A stretch of DNA of 64,000 nucleotides from Sphingomonas citri (GTDB lineage Bacteria > Pseudomonadota > Alphaproteobacteria > Sphingomonadales > Sphingomonadaceae): positions 868,001 to 932,000 of the forward strand of contig NZ_JAHXZN010000001.1 of the NCBI RefSeq assembly GCF_019429485.1, written 5' to 3'. Positions within the stretch are counted from its first letter, which is position 1. The number at the start of each line of letters is the position of its first letter. The notes under the pieces were generated by a model. The model ran no database searches, was not told where the DNA came from, and saw only the letters and a list, made by a program, of their open reading frames with translations. The translations under genes were made by a program, and so were the position numbers. Positions 17,589 to 27,252 of the stretch are shown piece after piece.

Positions 17589-17656
17589 CTCGGCGCCGGT
17601 CGTTGCTATGACGTTATGGAGGCGCCGTGGGTGTCTCCGGCGGCAGGGAGGATGCC

Positions 17657-18124
17657 ATGCTGTTCACGACGTCGACGCAATATATCGCGCTCGCGGTGGC
17701 ACTGATCGCGGGCTGGCTGTTCGGGCTGGCGAGCCATCCGGGTGGGCGGAAGTGGAAGACGCGCTACGCCGCCGAGCGTGATGCGCACGCGGCCACCACC
17801 AGGCGCGTAGCGGAGCTGGAGCGCGATCACGGTCGCCTAGCCGAACTGGAGCGCGACAACGCGCGGATCGGCGAGCTTGAGCGGGAGAACGCCCGCATCG
17901 CCGAGCTGGAGCGCGAGAACGAGCGGCTGCGCGCGACCCCGCCCATGGTGGAAGAGCGCCTTGTCCGCGACGAGCGCCCGATCCTGGGCGACCGGCCTGG
18001 CTACGACGAGCGCGTCGTGCGCGACGAGCGAGCTTTCCGCGACGAGCGCAACTATCGCGACGAGAGCGTGGTGCCGCGCTCGTCCGCGGCACCGGCGCAC
18101 CCGACCGATCGCCGGATCATCTGA
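17657..18124 (+). CDS. Small membrane-anchored protein with four ten-residue repeats
   Basis: A 155-residue protein I cannot assign to a named family. The start at 17657 is set by a strong ribosome site (AGGGAGGA, 17645-17652). One membrane helix covers about residues 9-25. Residues 51-90 are four consecutive ten-residue units of the pattern (V/L/I)(A/G)ELER(D/E)(H/N)xR. The rest is highly charged, with repeated RDER motifs (about residues 104-136) and a Ser/Pro/Ala end. Hydrophobic residues fall at steps of 3 and 7, not the 3-4 steps of a classical coiled coil. It could be a scaffold or tether, but this is inference. It stands alone between the Tad hairpin and ppdK, so it need not belong to the pilus system. 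Confidence 0.75.
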   Translation: MLFTTSTQYIALAVALIAGWLFGLASHPGGRKWKTRYAAERDAHAATTRRVAELERDHGRLAELERDNARIGELERENARIAELERENERLRATPPMVEERLVRDERPILGDRPGYDERVVRDERAFRDERNYRDESVVPRSSAAPAHPTDRRII

Positions 18125-18195
18125 GCCGCCGTACCGACTTTTAGCCGGAATCCATGCTTCCGCAGAAGCAACACCCGGTGCCCATGCGGCCCGAT

Positions 18196-18220
18196 TGATC
18201 CCGGCTCGAGGCCGGGATCA
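18196..18220. repeat. Short palindrome between the repeat protein and ppdK
   Basis: A perfect 10-bp inverted repeat (tgatcccggc / gccgggatca) with a 5-nt loop lies in the convergent gap. It resembles half of the longer palindromic elements elsewhere and could serve as a two-way terminator for the converging genes. No T-run is present. Confidence 0.55.
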
Positions 18221-18291
18221 CAGGAGAGATTGTCAGGCGCGTTGGGCCGGACCCCTCTCCGCGCTAGCCTCTCGCCTGATCGTAGGGGGCG

Positions 18292-20958
18292 CTACCGCAC
18301 CGCGAGCGCCGCCTGCGCGGCCGCTAAACGCGCGATCGGCACGCGGTACGGTGAGGCCGAGACGTAATCCAACCCGACCTGTTCGCAGAAGGCGATCGAC
18401 GCCGGATCGCCGCCATGTTCGCCGCAGATGCCGAGCTTGATCCCCGGCCGGGTCGCGCGCCCGCGCTCGGCCGCCAACGCGACCAGCTCGCCCACCCCCT
18501 CGACGTCGAGGCTGACGAACGGGTCGCGCGCGTAGATCCCCTGCTCCACGTACGCGCCGAGGAAGCGCGCCGCGTCGTCGCGGCTCACCCCCAGGGTCGT
18601 CTGGGTCAGGTCGTTGGTGCCGAAGGAGAAGAACTCGCCGCTCTCGGCGATCTCGCCGGCCTTGAGCGCGGCGCGGGGCAGCTCGATCATCGTGCCGACC
18701 AGATACTCCACCCGCCGCCCGCGCTCGGCGAACACCGCCTCGGCGGCGCGGTCGACCACCGCCTTCATGAGGTCGAGTTCGCGCTTGGTCGCGACCAGTG
18801 GGATCATCACCTCAGGGATCGGGGCTTCCCCGCTCTTCTCCGCTACGTCGAGCGCGGCCTCGAAGATCGCGTGCGCCTGAGTCTCGTATATCTCGGGATA
18901 GGTCACCCCGAGCCGGCAGCCGCGGTGCCCCAGCATCGGGTTGAACTCGTGCAGCTCGGCGGCGCGGCGCCGGAGCACGTCCACCGCCACCCCGGCCGCC
19001 TGGGCGACCTCGGCGAACTCCTTCTCCTCGTGCGGCAGGAACTCGTGGAGCGGCGGGTCGAGCAGCCGCACCGTGACCGGCAGCCCGGCCATCACCTGGA
19101 AGATCGCGGTGAAGTCGGCGCGCTGCGCGGGAAGCAGTTTATCCAGCGCGGCGCGACGGCCGCGCTCGTCGCTCGCCAGGATCATCTGGCGCACCGCCGT
19201 GATGCGGTCGCTCTCGAAGAACATATGCTCGGTGCGGCACAGCCCGACGCCCTCGGCGCCGAAGTCGCGTGCGGTGCGGCAATCCGCCGGCGTCTCGGCG
19301 TTGGCGCGCACCTTGAGGCGGCGCACCGTATCCGCCCATTCCATCAGCGTGCCGAAGTCGCCCGCCAGCTCGGGCTGGATCGTCGCCACCTCGCCCGCCA
19401 TCACCTCGCCGGTGGCGCCGTCGATCGTCAGCACGTCGCCCTCGCGCAGCTCGCGCCCGCCGACGCGCGCCACCTTGGCGCGCGCGTCGATCGACAGCGC
19501 GCCCGCGCCCGAGACGCACGGCCGCCCCATGCCGCGCGCCACCACCGCGGCATGGCTGGTCATCCCGCCGCGCGCGGTGAGGATGCCCTTGGCGGCGTGC
19601 ATGCCGTGGATATCCTCGGGGCTGGTCTCGGTGCGCAGCAGGATCACCGCGCGCCCGTCGGCGGCCCAGCGCTCGGCGGTGTCGGCGTCGAACACCGCCG
19701 CGCCCGAGGCGGCACCCGGCGAGGCGGGCAGCCCCTTCGTCAGCACGTCGCGCGCCGCGGCGGGGTCGAGCGTCGGGTGGAGCAGCTGATCGAGCGCGGA
19801 CGGGTCGACGCGCGCGATCGCCTCCTCGCGCGTGATCAGCCCCTCCTCCGCCATGTCGACCGCGATCTTCAGCGCGGCCTTGGCGGTGCGCTTGCCCGAC
19901 CGCGTCTGGAGCATCCACAGCACGCCCTGCTGCACCGTGAACTCGATGTCCTGCATGTCGCGGTAGTGCGTCTCGAGCGTGTCGAACACGCGCGCCAGCT
20001 CGGCGTAGACCGCGGGCAGCGCCTCCTCCATCGACAGCGGCTTGGCCCCCGCCCGCTCGCGCGCCGCGCGGGTGAGGTATTGCGGCGTGCGGATCCCTGC
20101 GACGACGTCCTCGCCCTGCGCGTTGATGAGGAACTCGCCGTAGTAAGCGCGCTCGCCGGTCGAGGGATCGCGCGTGAAGGCGACGCCGGTGGCGCTGGTG
20201 TCGCCCATGTTGCCGAACACCATCGCCTGGACGTTCACCGCGGTGCCCCAGTCGCCCGGGATGTGGTTGAGCCGTCGGTACACTTTGGCGCGATCCGACT
20301 GCCACGAACCGAACACCGCGCCCACCGCGCCCCACAATTGATCGTGGACGTCCTGCGGGAAGGCGCGGCCCCACAGCTGCTCGACCAGCTGCTTGTACTC
20401 GGCGACCAGCCCGCGCAGGTCGTCGGCGGACAGCTCGGTGTCGAGCGTGTAGCCGCGGTCCTCCTTGGCGATCTCGAGCGCTTCCTCGAACGCGCCGTGA
20501 TCGAGCTCGAGCACCACGTCGGCGTACATCTGGATGAAGCGGCGATAGCTGTCCCAGGCGAAGCGCGCGTCACCGCTCGCCGCCGCCAGCCCCTCGACCG
20601 TGGCGTCGTTGAGCCCGAGGTTGAGGACGGTGTCCATCATCCCCGGCATCGACACGCGCGCGCCCGAGCGGACCGAGACGAGCAGCGGGTCGGCCGCGTC
20701 GCCGAAGCGTCGGCCGGTGACGCCCTCGATATGCGCGATGCCCGCTGCCACCTCGGCGCGCAGCGAGTCGGGGAAGCGTTCGCCCTCCTCATAGTAACGC
20801 GCACACATCGCGGTGGAGATGGTGAAGCCCGGCGGCACCGGCAGGCCGATCGAGGCCATCTCGGCGAGGTTGGCGCCCTTGCCGCCGAGCCGGTTCTTGT
20901 CGCCCGCCTTGCCCTCCGACACCCCGCCGCCGAAGCGATAGACGTACTGCTCGGTCAT
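18292..20958 (-). CDS. ppdK: Pyruvate, phosphate dikinase
   Basis: An 888-residue enzyme that interconverts pyruvate, ATP and Pi with phosphoenolpyruvate, AMP and PPi. The N-terminal ATP-grasp domain begins with the GGKGANLAEM motif. The swivelling phosphohistidine domain carries GGMTSHAAVVARGMGRPC with the catalytic His. The C-terminal PEP/pyruvate barrel includes the GLCRTEHMF block and the terminal GICGEHGGDP segment. Length and order are those of bacterial PpdK. It is the third gene of glyQ-glyS-ppdK on the minus strand, an order familiar in sphingomonads. Role: gluconeogenic PEP supply or PPi-linked glycolysis. Confidence 0.95.
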   Translation of the reverse strand: MTEQYVYRFGGGVSEGKAGDKNRLGGKGANLAEMASIGLPVPPGFTISTAMCARYYEEGERFPDSLRAEVAAGIAHIEGVTGRRFGDAADPLLVSVRSGARVSMPGMMDTVLNLGLNDATVEGLAAASGDARFAWDSYRRFIQMYADVVLELDHGAFEEALEIAKEDRGYTLDTELSADDLRGLVAEYKQLVEQLWGRAFPQDVHDQLWGAVGAVFGSWQSDRAKVYRRLNHIPGDWGTAVNVQAMVFGNMGDTSATGVAFTRDPSTGERAYYGEFLINAQGEDVVAGIRTPQYLTRAARERAGAKPLSMEEALPAVYAELARVFDTLETHYRDMQDIEFTVQQGVLWMLQTRSGKRTAKAALKIAVDMAEEGLITREEAIARVDPSALDQLLHPTLDPAAARDVLTKGLPASPGAASGAAVFDADTAERWAADGRAVILLRTETSPEDIHGMHAAKGILTARGGMTSHAAVVARGMGRPCVSGAGALSIDARAKVARVGGRELREGDVLTIDGATGEVMAGEVATIQPELAGDFGTLMEWADTVRRLKVRANAETPADCRTARDFGAEGVGLCRTEHMFFESDRITAVRQMILASDERGRRAALDKLLPAQRADFTAIFQVMAGLPVTVRLLDPPLHEFLPHEEKEFAEVAQAAGVAVDVLRRRAAELHEFNPMLGHRGCRLGVTYPEIYETQAHAIFEAALDVAEKSGEAPIPEVMIPLVATKRELDLMKAVVDRAAEAVFAERGRRVEYLVGTMIELPRAALKAGEIAESGEFFSFGTNDLTQTTLGVSRDDAARFLGAYVEQGIYARDPFVSLDVEGVGELVALAAERGRATRPGIKLGICGEHGGDPASIAFCEQVGLDYVSASPYRVPIARLAAAQAALAVR

Positions 20959-21031
20959 GCTTCCAAGTCCTTGTTTCGGCGAGGGCGGACGCGCGAATGT
21001 TGAGTAAGTTGAGTCGCTGGCGCGGTGCGGC

Positions 21032-23149
21032 TCAACCTTCGATCTTGGCGAAATCGGCGACCTCGTGGACCGCGGCGCGGACGCGCGCGAGCAGCGTCAG
21101 CCGCGCCGCGCGCTTCGCCGGATCGGGGTCGTTGACGGTCACAGTGTCAAAGAAGGCGTCGATCGGGGCGCGGAGCGTCGCGAGAGCGGCCATCGCACCC
21201 TCGAAGTCCTCGCGCGCGACCGCGTCGGCGGCGGCGGGCTCGGCCGAGTCGAGCGCGGCGATCAGCGCGGCTTCGTCCTTTTCGGGCGTGTAGGACAGGG
21301 TCTCGTGCCGCTGCGCCGGTGCGGTGTCGGTGATGCCTTCCTTCTTGAGGATGTTGGCGGCGCGCTTGTAACCCGCGAGGAGGTTGGCGCCGTCCTCGGT
21401 GTCGACGAACGACTGGAGCGCACGCACCCGTGCGAGCAGCCGGACGAGATCGTCCTCGCTACCGAGCGCGAACACCGCGTCGATGAGGTCGTGACGCACG
21501 CCGGCCTCGCGCTGCTGCACCTTGAGGCGGTCGGCGAAGAAGTCGAGGACGTCGCGCGACACGACATGGCCGAGCGGGAAGCGCAGACCGTTGTCGATGA
21601 TCAGCGCGATCACGCCCAGTGCCGAACGGCGCAGCGCGAACGGGTCCTTGGAGCCGCTCGGGCGAAGGTCGGCGCCGAAGAACTGAGTGATGCTGTCGAG
21701 CTTGTCGGCGAGGCTCACCGCCACCGTCACCGGCGCGGTCGGCACGTCGTCGCCCTGCCCGACCGGCTTGTAATGGTCGCGCACCGCTTCCGCGACCGCG
21801 GCCGGCTCGCCCTGCGCCGCGGCGTAATAGCCTCCCATCCGCCCTTGAAGCTCGGGAAACTCGCCGACCATGCCGGTGACGAGGTCGGCCTTGGCGAGCC
21901 TGGCGGCGCGATACGCCTGCTCCGCCAACTCCGCGTCACCCCGGCGCAGGCCGGGGTCCAGTTGCGCGCGTTCCGTTGCTGGACCCCGGCCTTCGCCGGG
22001 GTGACGGGAAGCGGCATCGCCCGAGCCGCCGACGATACCCTCTTCCACCAGCCAGCGCGCCAGCTTGGCCACCCGCCCCACCTTGTCAGCGACCGTGCCG
22101 AGCTTCTCATGGAACACGATCTTGCCGAGCTTCTCCGCCTGCTGCTCGAGCGGCACCTTGAGATCGGTCTCGTAGAAGAAACGCGCGTCGCTCAGCCGCG
22201 CCGCCAGCACCTTGCGGTTGCCGTCGACGATCCGCGCGCCGCCGTCGCTCGCGGCGATGTTGGCCGTGCAGACGAACGCGTCCGCGAGCCGCCCGTCAGC
22301 GTCGCGGCACACGAAATACTTCTGGTTCACGCGCGCGGTGAGCTGGATCACCTCGGGCGGCACGTCGAGGAAGGCCGGGTCGAAGCGGCCGAGCAGCGGC
22401 ACCGGCCATTCGGTGAGCCCGGCATTCTCCGCCACCAGCCCCTCGTCCTCGACCAGCACCAGCCCCGCCTCGGCCGCCAGCGCGGCGGCGCGGTCGCGGA
22501 TCAGCGCGGCGCGCTCGTCCTGGTCGACGATGACGTGGCAGGCGCGCAGCTTCTCGACATAGTCCGCCGCCGAGCCGATCGTGATCGCGCCGGGATGGTG
22601 GAAGCGGTGGCCTAGCGTCGCCGCGCCGCTCTCCACGCCGGCGATCGACACCGGCACGACCTCCTCGCCGAACAAAGCGACGATGCCATGGAGCGGGCGG
22701 ACCCAGCGCAGGCTCTCGGTCGAGCGCGACTCCGCGCCCCAGCGCATCGACTTGGGCCAGGGGAAGGCGCGGATCACCGCCGCGACCGCCTCGGCGAGCA
22801 CGTCGGGAGTGGCACGGCCGGGCTTCTCGCTCACCGCGTAGAGCACGCCGTCGCGCTCGCTGAGCTGCTCGCGGGCGAGCCCGGTCTTGCGCAGGAAGCC
22901 CTCGAGCGCCTGCGGTGGAGCGGAGGTGCGCGGGCCCTTGATCTCCTCCGAGACGGCGGCAGTCGCCTCGGGCAGGCCGCGCGCGATCAGCGCGAGCCGG
23001 CGCGGCGTGGCGTAGGTGACCGTCTCTGTCGCGGCGAGCCCGGCGCGCGCGAGCTCGGCGGCGAACAGGCGGGCGAGGTCCTCGCGCGCCTTCGCCTGCA
23101 TGCGGGCGGGGATCTCCTCCGAGCGGAGTTCGAGCAGGAAGTCGGTCAT
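21032..23149 (-). CDS. glyS: Glycine--tRNA ligase beta subunit, with an in-frame palindromic insertion
   Basis: The 705-residue beta subunit of the bacterial alpha2beta2 glycyl-tRNA synthetase, which charges tRNA-Gly together with GlyQ. The start at 23149 ([14 protein letters not shown]) is the family's standard N-terminus and lies 5 bases after the glyQ stop. Conserved blocks such as [15 protein letters not shown] and [16 protein letters not shown] are present, and the anticodon-binding region is at the C-terminus. About 25 residues near positions 381-406 (including [15 protein letters not shown]) are encoded by a palindromic repeat at 21933-22007. They separate the normally adjacent [10 protein letters not shown] and [16 protein letters not shown] blocks without breaking the frame. 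Confidence 0.95.
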   Translation of the reverse strand: MTDFLLELRSEEIPARMQAKAREDLARLFAAELARAGLAATETVTYATPRRLALIARGLPEATAAVSEEIKGPRTSAPPQALEGFLRKTGLAREQLSERDGVLYAVSEKPGRATPDVLAEAVAAVIRAFPWPKSMRWGAESRSTESLRWVRPLHGIVALFGEEVVPVSIAGVESGAATLGHRFHHPGAITIGSAADYVEKLRACHVIVDQDERAALIRDRAAALAAEAGLVLVEDEGLVAENAGLTEWPVPLLGRFDPAFLDVPPEVIQLTARVNQKYFVCRDADGRLADAFVCTANIAASDGGARIVDGNRKVLAARLSDARFFYETDLKVPLEQQAEKLGKIVFHEKLGTVADKVGRVAKLARWLVEEGIVGGSGDAASRHPGEGRGPATERAQLDPGLRRGDAELAEQAYRAARLAKADLVTGMVGEFPELQGRMGGYYAAAQGEPAAVAEAVRDHYKPVGQGDDVPTAPVTVAVSLADKLDSITQFFGADLRPSGSKDPFALRRSALGVIALIIDNGLRFPLGHVVSRDVLDFFADRLKVQQREAGVRHDLIDAVFALGSEDDLVRLLARVRALQSFVDTEDGANLLAGYKRAANILKKEGITDTAPAQRHETLSYTPEKDEAALIAALDSAEPAAADAVAREDFEGAMAALATLRAPIDAFFDTVTVNDPDPAKRAARLTLLARVRAAVHEVADFAKIEG
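21933..22007. repeat. Palindromic element inside glyS
   Basis: Two 28-nt inverted arms, 21933-21960 and 21980-22007, differ at two positions across their length, with a 19-nt centre between them. The arm theme (caccccggc...ccggggtcca) recurs at the intergenic copies 30491-30578 and 61008-61094. The core is 75 bp, a multiple of three, and contains no stop in the glyS frame. This is the only element of the set lying inside a conserved essential gene. Confidence 0.9.
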
Positions 23150-23154
23150 GTGGT

Positions 23155-24036
23155 TCACGCCGCCCACCCGTTCTTCTCCATCCACGCCCCGCACGCGCCC
23201 TTCGCCAAATCGCGGACGCGGCCGATATAGGCCTGACGCTCCGCCACCGAGATCACCCCGCGCGCCTGGAGCAGGTTGAACGTGTGGCTCGCCTTGATCG
23301 CCTGCTCATAGGCCGGGATCGGCAGCCCGGCGGCGAGGCTGTTCTCGCACTCGGCCGCGGCCTTGCGGAAGGCGTCGAACAGCGTCCCGGTGTCCGCCAC
23401 CTCGAAGTTCCACGCGCTCATCTGGCGCTCGTTCTCGAGGAAGACGTCGCCGTAGCTCACGCCCGCGTCGTTGAAGCGCAGGTCGTAGACGTTGTCGACG
23501 TCCTGGATGTACATCGCCAGCCGCTCGAGCCCGTAGGTCAGCTCGCCCGCCACCGGCTTCATGTCGAAGCCGCCCATCTGCTGGAAGTAGGTGAACTGGG
23601 TCACCTCCATCCCGTCGCACCAGACCTCCCAGCCGAGCCCCCAGGCGCCGAGCGTCGGGCTCTCCCAATCGTCCTCGACGAAGCGGATGTCGTGGACGCC
23701 CATGTCGACCCCGATCGCGGCGAGGCTGCCGAGGTACAGCTCCTGCAGGTCGGGCGGGCTCGGCTTCAGGATCACCTGATACTGGTAATAATGCTGGAGG
23801 CGGTTGGGGTTCTCGCCGTAGCGGCCGTCGGTGGGGCGGCGACACGGCTGGACGAAGGCGGCATTCCACCTGTCCGGCCCCAGCGCGCGCAGCGTGGTGG
23901 CGGGGTGAAAGGTGCCCGCGCCCATCTCCATGTCATAGGGCTGGAGGATCACGCAGCCGCGCTCCGACCAATATTGGTGGAGCCGCAGGATCATCGCCTG
24001 GAAGCTGAGCGGGCGGTTGGCGCTGGTGTCGGTCAC
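23155..24036 (-). CDS. glyQ: Glycine--tRNA ligase alpha subunit
   Basis: The 293-residue class II synthetase alpha subunit. It carries the catalytic site for glycyl-adenylate formation, with recognisable blocks [38 protein letters not shown] and [20 protein letters not shown]. The GTG at 24036 is chosen because the conserved [12 protein letters not shown] segment must be included; a later ATG at 23994 would remove it. No strong ribosome site supports the GTG, so the exact start is uncertain by a few residues. It is followed after 5 bases by glyS in a tightly coupled operon. Confidence 0.95.
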   Translation of the reverse strand: MTDTSANRPLSFQAMILRLHQYWSERGCVILQPYDMEMGAGTFHPATTLRALGPDRWNAAFVQPCRRPTDGRYGENPNRLQHYYQYQVILKPSPPDLQELYLGSLAAIGVDMGVHDIRFVEDDWESPTLGAWGLGWEVWCDGMEVTQFTYFQQMGGFDMKPVAGELTYGLERLAMYIQDVDNVYDLRFNDAGVSYGDVFLENERQMSAWNFEVADTGTLFDAFRKAAAECENSLAAGLPIPAYEQAIKASHTFNLLQARGVISVAERQAYIGRVRDLAKGACGAWMEKNGWAA

Positions 24037-24266
24037 GTCGGCGCTGTGGCGGAAGCCCGGCGGGGAATCAAGCGAGTGGCGTCGGGGCTGGGTCGCGATC
24101 GGCCGAACCGCGCGCGGCCAAGTCATCGGCGATGGTAGCGCAACATCGCGCCAGCGCGACGAAGGGCCCGCGACGCGGCACGCGCGGTGCGCAAGTCTAG
24201 TCGGCCGCGGTTAAGCCTAGGGTTGCTACCGCTCCCATCGCCAGATCGACGAAAGGAGTGATACTC

Positions 24267-24629
24267 TTGGCCTATGCCTTTCTCTTCACTGCTCTTCTTC
24301 TCGGCGCGACTCCGACACCTTCGCCCGCCACCTCGCCCGTCGCCGCCGAGCGCGCGGCGCACACGCTCCCGGCGTGTCGCCCGCTCGGGCTCGCCCCCGG
24401 CGTCGTGCCGGCGACCTCGGTGCTGGCGACGCGCGCGAACGTGCTCCAGGCCGATATTGCCACCGCGCGCAAGGCGCGCGCGCTGACGCAGGAGCAGGCC
24501 GACGCGCTGTGGCAGCAGGCCGACCAGGTGCGGCAGCGGGTCGCGGGCAAGGTGCGCCTCCCGGTCGCCACCCGCGCCGCGACGCATCGCACGCTCGAGT
24601 CGGTCGCGACGCAGCTGTGCCACCGCTGA
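24267..24629 (+). CDS. Small secreted protein of unknown function
   Basis: A 120-residue protein not assigned to a family. The TTG at 24267 is preferred because an AAGGAG site (24253-24258) lies 8 bases upstream; an in-frame GTG at 24258 overlaps that site. An N-terminal signal peptide (AYAFLFTALLLGATPTPS) suggests export. The mature part is Ala/Arg rich with a predicted helical stretch (about residues 50-90) containing ALTQEQADALWQQADQVRQR, and has two cysteines (about positions 37 and 118) that could form a disulfide. It diverges from glyQ and precedes the TraB/GumN gene by 85 bases. Confidence 0.65.
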   Translation: MAYAFLFTALLLGATPTPSPATSPVAAERAAHTLPACRPLGLAPGVVPATSVLATRANVLQADIATARKARALTQEQADALWQQADQVRQRVAGKVRLPVATRAATHRTLESVATQLCHR

Positions 24630-24714
24630 CGCTCCGCCCAGCGCGTGCGCCGCGCTTGCCCGGCGCGGCGCACGCGCCGATAGCGCACCCTTTCCTTCGC
24701 CGGGACGCCGCCGC

Positions 24715-25617
24715 ATGAACGCTGCCATGAAGACCACTCTCTCCGCCCTCGCGCTGCTGCTCGCAATCCCCGCCTGCGCGCAGCAGGCCCCCGCCCCCGC
24801 CGCGCCGGCTGACGCCGATCCCGCTTTGTGGGTGGTGAAGGACAAGGACACGACGATCTACCTGTTCGGCACGATCCACGTGCTCAAGCCCGGGCTGTCC
24901 TGGTTCGACGAGGGCGTGAAGAAAGCGTTCGACGGCGCGCAGACCCTTGTGCTCGAGATGGTCGAGCCGGACGCGCAAACCGCGCAGAAGATCGTCGCCG
25001 CCAAGGCGTTCGCGCCGACGGGCAGCACGCTGACCGAGCAGCTGCCGCCCAACTATCGCCCCGCCTTCGCCAAGGCGATGGGCGAGGGCGGCGTCACCGC
25101 CCAGGCCTATGACAGGATGCGGCCGTGGTTCGCCGCGGTGACGCTGTCGCTGCTGCCGGTGCAGAAGCTCGGCTATCAGGCCGCCAACGGCCCCGAGAAG
25201 GTGCTGACCGAGGCGGCGCGCGCCGCGGGCAAGCAGGTGGTCGGGCTGGAGACGTTCGAGGGCCAGCTCGGCATCTTCGACACGCTGTCGCAGCCCGCCC
25301 AGCTCCAGCTGCTGGAGAGCACGCTGGACGAGCTGCCCACCGCGGAGCGCACCTTCGACCGGCTCGTCACCGCTTGGTCGAAGGGCGATCCCGACGGTGT
25401 GGCGAGCGAGATGAACGACTCGCTCAAGGACTCGCCCGAGGTCGCCCAGGCGCTGCTGGTCGACCGCAACAAGCGCTGGGCCGCCTGGATCGCGGAACGG
25501 ATGAAGCGGCCGGGCACCGTCTTCGTCGCGGTCGGCGCGGGGCATCTCGCGGGCGCGCAGAGCGTCCAGGCGCAACTCGGCGCGTACCGCCTCAGGGCGG
25601 TGCGGGTGAACTACTGA
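24715..25617 (+). CDS. TraB/GumN family protein
   Basis: A 300-residue exported protein of the TraB/GumN family, which is widespread in Sphingomonas. A signal sequence covers residues 1-22; Cys21 sits in an imperfect lipobox (IPAC), so it is either a lipoprotein or cut just after ACA. The family signature GTIH is at residues 52-55 and a second GxGH motif (VGAGHLAGAQ) is near the C-terminus. The spacing resembles the paired metal-binding motifs of TIKI/TraB-type proteases. Enzymatic activity has not been shown for most bacterial members. An alternative ATG is four codons downstream. Confidence 0.85.
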   Translation: MNAAMKTTLSALALLLAIPACAQQAPAPAAPADADPALWVVKDKDTTIYLFGTIHVLKPGLSWFDEGVKKAFDGAQTLVLEMVEPDAQTAQKIVAAKAFAPTGSTLTEQLPPNYRPAFAKAMGEGGVTAQAYDRMRPWFAAVTLSLLPVQKLGYQAANGPEKVLTEAARAAGKQVVGLETFEGQLGIFDTLSQPAQLQLLESTLDELPTAERTFDRLVTAWSKGDPDGVASEMNDSLKDSPEVAQALLVDRNKRWAAWIAERMKRPGTVFVAVGAGHLAGAQSVQAQLGAYRLRAVRVNY

Positions 25618-25721
25618 TTGCGTTTCAGCCGCGTCGCAGCTAAGCGCGCGCACTTCCGTCATGGTCATCCCTGGAGGCGTGGCGGGAGCATATCAGTCAT
25701 TCCACGTTTCGGAGCACCAAC

Positions 25722-26345
25722 ATGAGCGATACCATCACGCTCGCGGCCGAGACGCGTGACCGGGTTGGCAAGGGAGCCTCCCGCTCGCTGCGTCGCGAAG
25801 GCCGCGTCCCCGCCGTGATCTACGGCCAGAACAAGGAGCCGTCGGCGATCCACCTCGAGGAGAAGGCGCTGGTCAAGGCATTGATGACCGGCCACTTCAT
25901 GAACTCGGTGATCATGGTCGGCGGGCAGCGCACGCTGGCCAAGGACGTCGCCTTCCACCCGGTGACCGACCGCCCGACCCACGTCGACTTCCTCCGCATC
26001 GCCGCCGACGCGACCGTCACCGTCGCGGTGCCCGTGGTGTTCGCCGACGAGGACAGCTCGCCGGGCCTGAAGAAGGGTGGCGTGCTCAACGTCGTGCGCC
26101 ACGAGCTCGAGCTGGTGGTCGACGCCAGCAACATCCCGAGCGAGATCACCGTCTCGGTCGCGGGCAAGGACGTGGGCGACTCGATCCACATCAGCGAGGT
26201 GACGCTGCCCAAGGGCGCGACCCCCGCGATCGAGGACCGCGACTTCACCGTGGCGACGCTGGTCGCGCCGTCGGCGCTGAAATCGGAGGGCGCCGCCGAC
26301 GAGGCCGAGGACGCCGCGGCAACCGAGGGCTCGGACGAGGCCTGA
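25722..26345 (+). CDS. rplY: 50S ribosomal protein L25/Ctc
   Basis: A 207-residue 5S-rRNA-binding protein of the long L25/TL5/Ctc type. The N-terminal L25 fold begins after [30 protein letters not shown], and a C-terminal TL5 beta domain runs from about residue 95 to 185. The last 20 residues are strongly acidic ([16 protein letters not shown]). It stabilises the central protuberance of the large subunit. It is followed, after a repeat element, by pth; the rplY-pth order is common in bacteria. The ATG at 25722 is preceded by a GGAG site. Confidence 0.95.
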   Translation: MSDTITLAAETRDRVGKGASRSLRREGRVPAVIYGQNKEPSAIHLEEKALVKALMTGHFMNSVIMVGGQRTLAKDVAFHPVTDRPTHVDFLRIAADATVTVAVPVVFADEDSSPGLKKGGVLNVVRHELELVVDASNIPSEITVSVAGKDVGDSIHISEVTLPKGATPAIEDRDFTVATLVAPSALKSEGAADEAEDAAATEGSDEA

Positions 26346-26461
26346 TCGTCGCGCTCCGCGTGAGCCGTACGGGGGGCAGGGTGGCGGCGACGCTCCCCTG
26401 CCCCTTTCGTTTTCATGGAGAGGGCGATGCTGTCGCGACCGATCGCGCAGCCACGTCACCT

Positions 26462-26560
26462 TCGTCGACCCGGACTTGTTCCGGGACCCACCGTACCGCA
26501 CAGCCACCTGTCGTGGGGCCGTGTGGGACCATGGGCCCCGGAACGAGTCCGAGATGACGG
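26462..26560. repeat. Palindromic repeat element, diverged copy
   Basis: Inverted arms 26462-26490 and 26532-26560 flank a 41-nt centre. The arms read cgtcgacccggacttgttcc and the near complement on the other side, with several mismatches between them. Length (99 bp) and arm theme match the 98-bp copies at 3946 and 52919. It lies between rplY and pth. Confidence 0.8.
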
Positions 26561-26600
26561 ATAGAGGGGCCGCGGCTCACCCCATCAGGAGACCAACATC

Positions 26601-27170
26601 GTGCAACTCTGGGTCGGGCTCGGCAATCCGGGCGCGCAATATGCGATGCACCGCCACAATGTCGGCTTCATGGCGGTCGACTCGATCGCCGAGGTCCACG
26701 GCTTCGCCGCGCCGGCCAAGAAGTTCCAAGGCTGGCTCCAGGAGGGGCGCGTCGATGGCGTGAAGGTGCTGCTGCTCAAGCCCGCCACCTTCATGAACGA
26801 CAGCGGCCGCTCGGTCGGCGAGGCGCTGCGATTCTACAAGCTGGGGGTCGAGGCGCTGACCGTGTTCCACGACGAGCTCGACCTCGCGCCGATGAAGGTC
26901 AAGGTGAAGCAGGGCGGCGGCACCGCGGGGCACAACGGGCTGCGCTCGATCGACCAGCATCTCGGGCCCGACTTCCGCCGCGTGCGGATCGGCATCGGCC
27001 ATCCGGGGCACAAGGACCGCGTGACCGGCCACGTGCTCGGCAACTACGCCAAGAGCGAGATCGATCCGCTCAGCGACCTGCTCGGCGCGGTCGCGGGCGA
27101 GGCGGGCTGGCTCGCCAAGGGCGACGACGTGCGCTTCATGAACGACGTCGCGCTGCGGCTGGGGAGCTGA
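26601..27170 (+). CDS. pth: Peptidyl-tRNA hydrolase
   Basis: The 189-residue enzyme that releases tRNA from peptidyl-tRNA dropped by stalled ribosomes. Family motifs are GLGNPGAQYAMHRHNVGFM with the catalytic His, the FMNDSG substrate-gate Asn, HDELDL with the catalytic Asp, and GGGTAGHNGLRSI. It begins with GTG at 26601, supported by an AGGAG site 9 bases upstream. It follows rplY after 255 bases. A compact hairpin with TTTT (27175-27201) lies just past its stop. Confidence 0.95.
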   Translation: MQLWVGLGNPGAQYAMHRHNVGFMAVDSIAEVHGFAAPAKKFQGWLQEGRVDGVKVLLLKPATFMNDSGRSVGEALRFYKLGVEALTVFHDELDLAPMKVKVKQGGGTAGHNGLRSIDQHLGPDFRRVRIGIGHPGHKDRVTGHVLGNYAKSEIDPLSDLLGAVAGEAGWLAKGDDVRFMNDVALRLGS

Positions 27171-27174
27171 GCAA

Positions 27175-27201
27175 ATCCCCCCGCTCGGCGGGGAGGATTT
27201 T
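27175..27201 (+). terminator. Intrinsic terminator after pth
   Basis: A GC-rich stem of about 10 bp with one bulged A (atccccccgc / gcggggaggat, the A at 27194 unpaired) is followed by TTTT at 27198-27201. It starts 5 bases past the pth stop. Confidence 0.65.
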
Positions 27202-27252
27202 CCCCGTCGCTCGCCTTCGGCTAAGCGCTCGCCCCACCACCAAGGACCCGCC

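Noticed and set aside
17657-18124. A subunit of the Tad pilus machine
   Set aside because: It follows the cluster but is separated by a strong hairpin and matches no known Tad protein; adjacency alone is not enough.
18415-21003. Long plus-strand open frame opposite ppdK
   Set aside because: It is a shadow of the ppdK codon pattern with biased composition and no recognisable domain.
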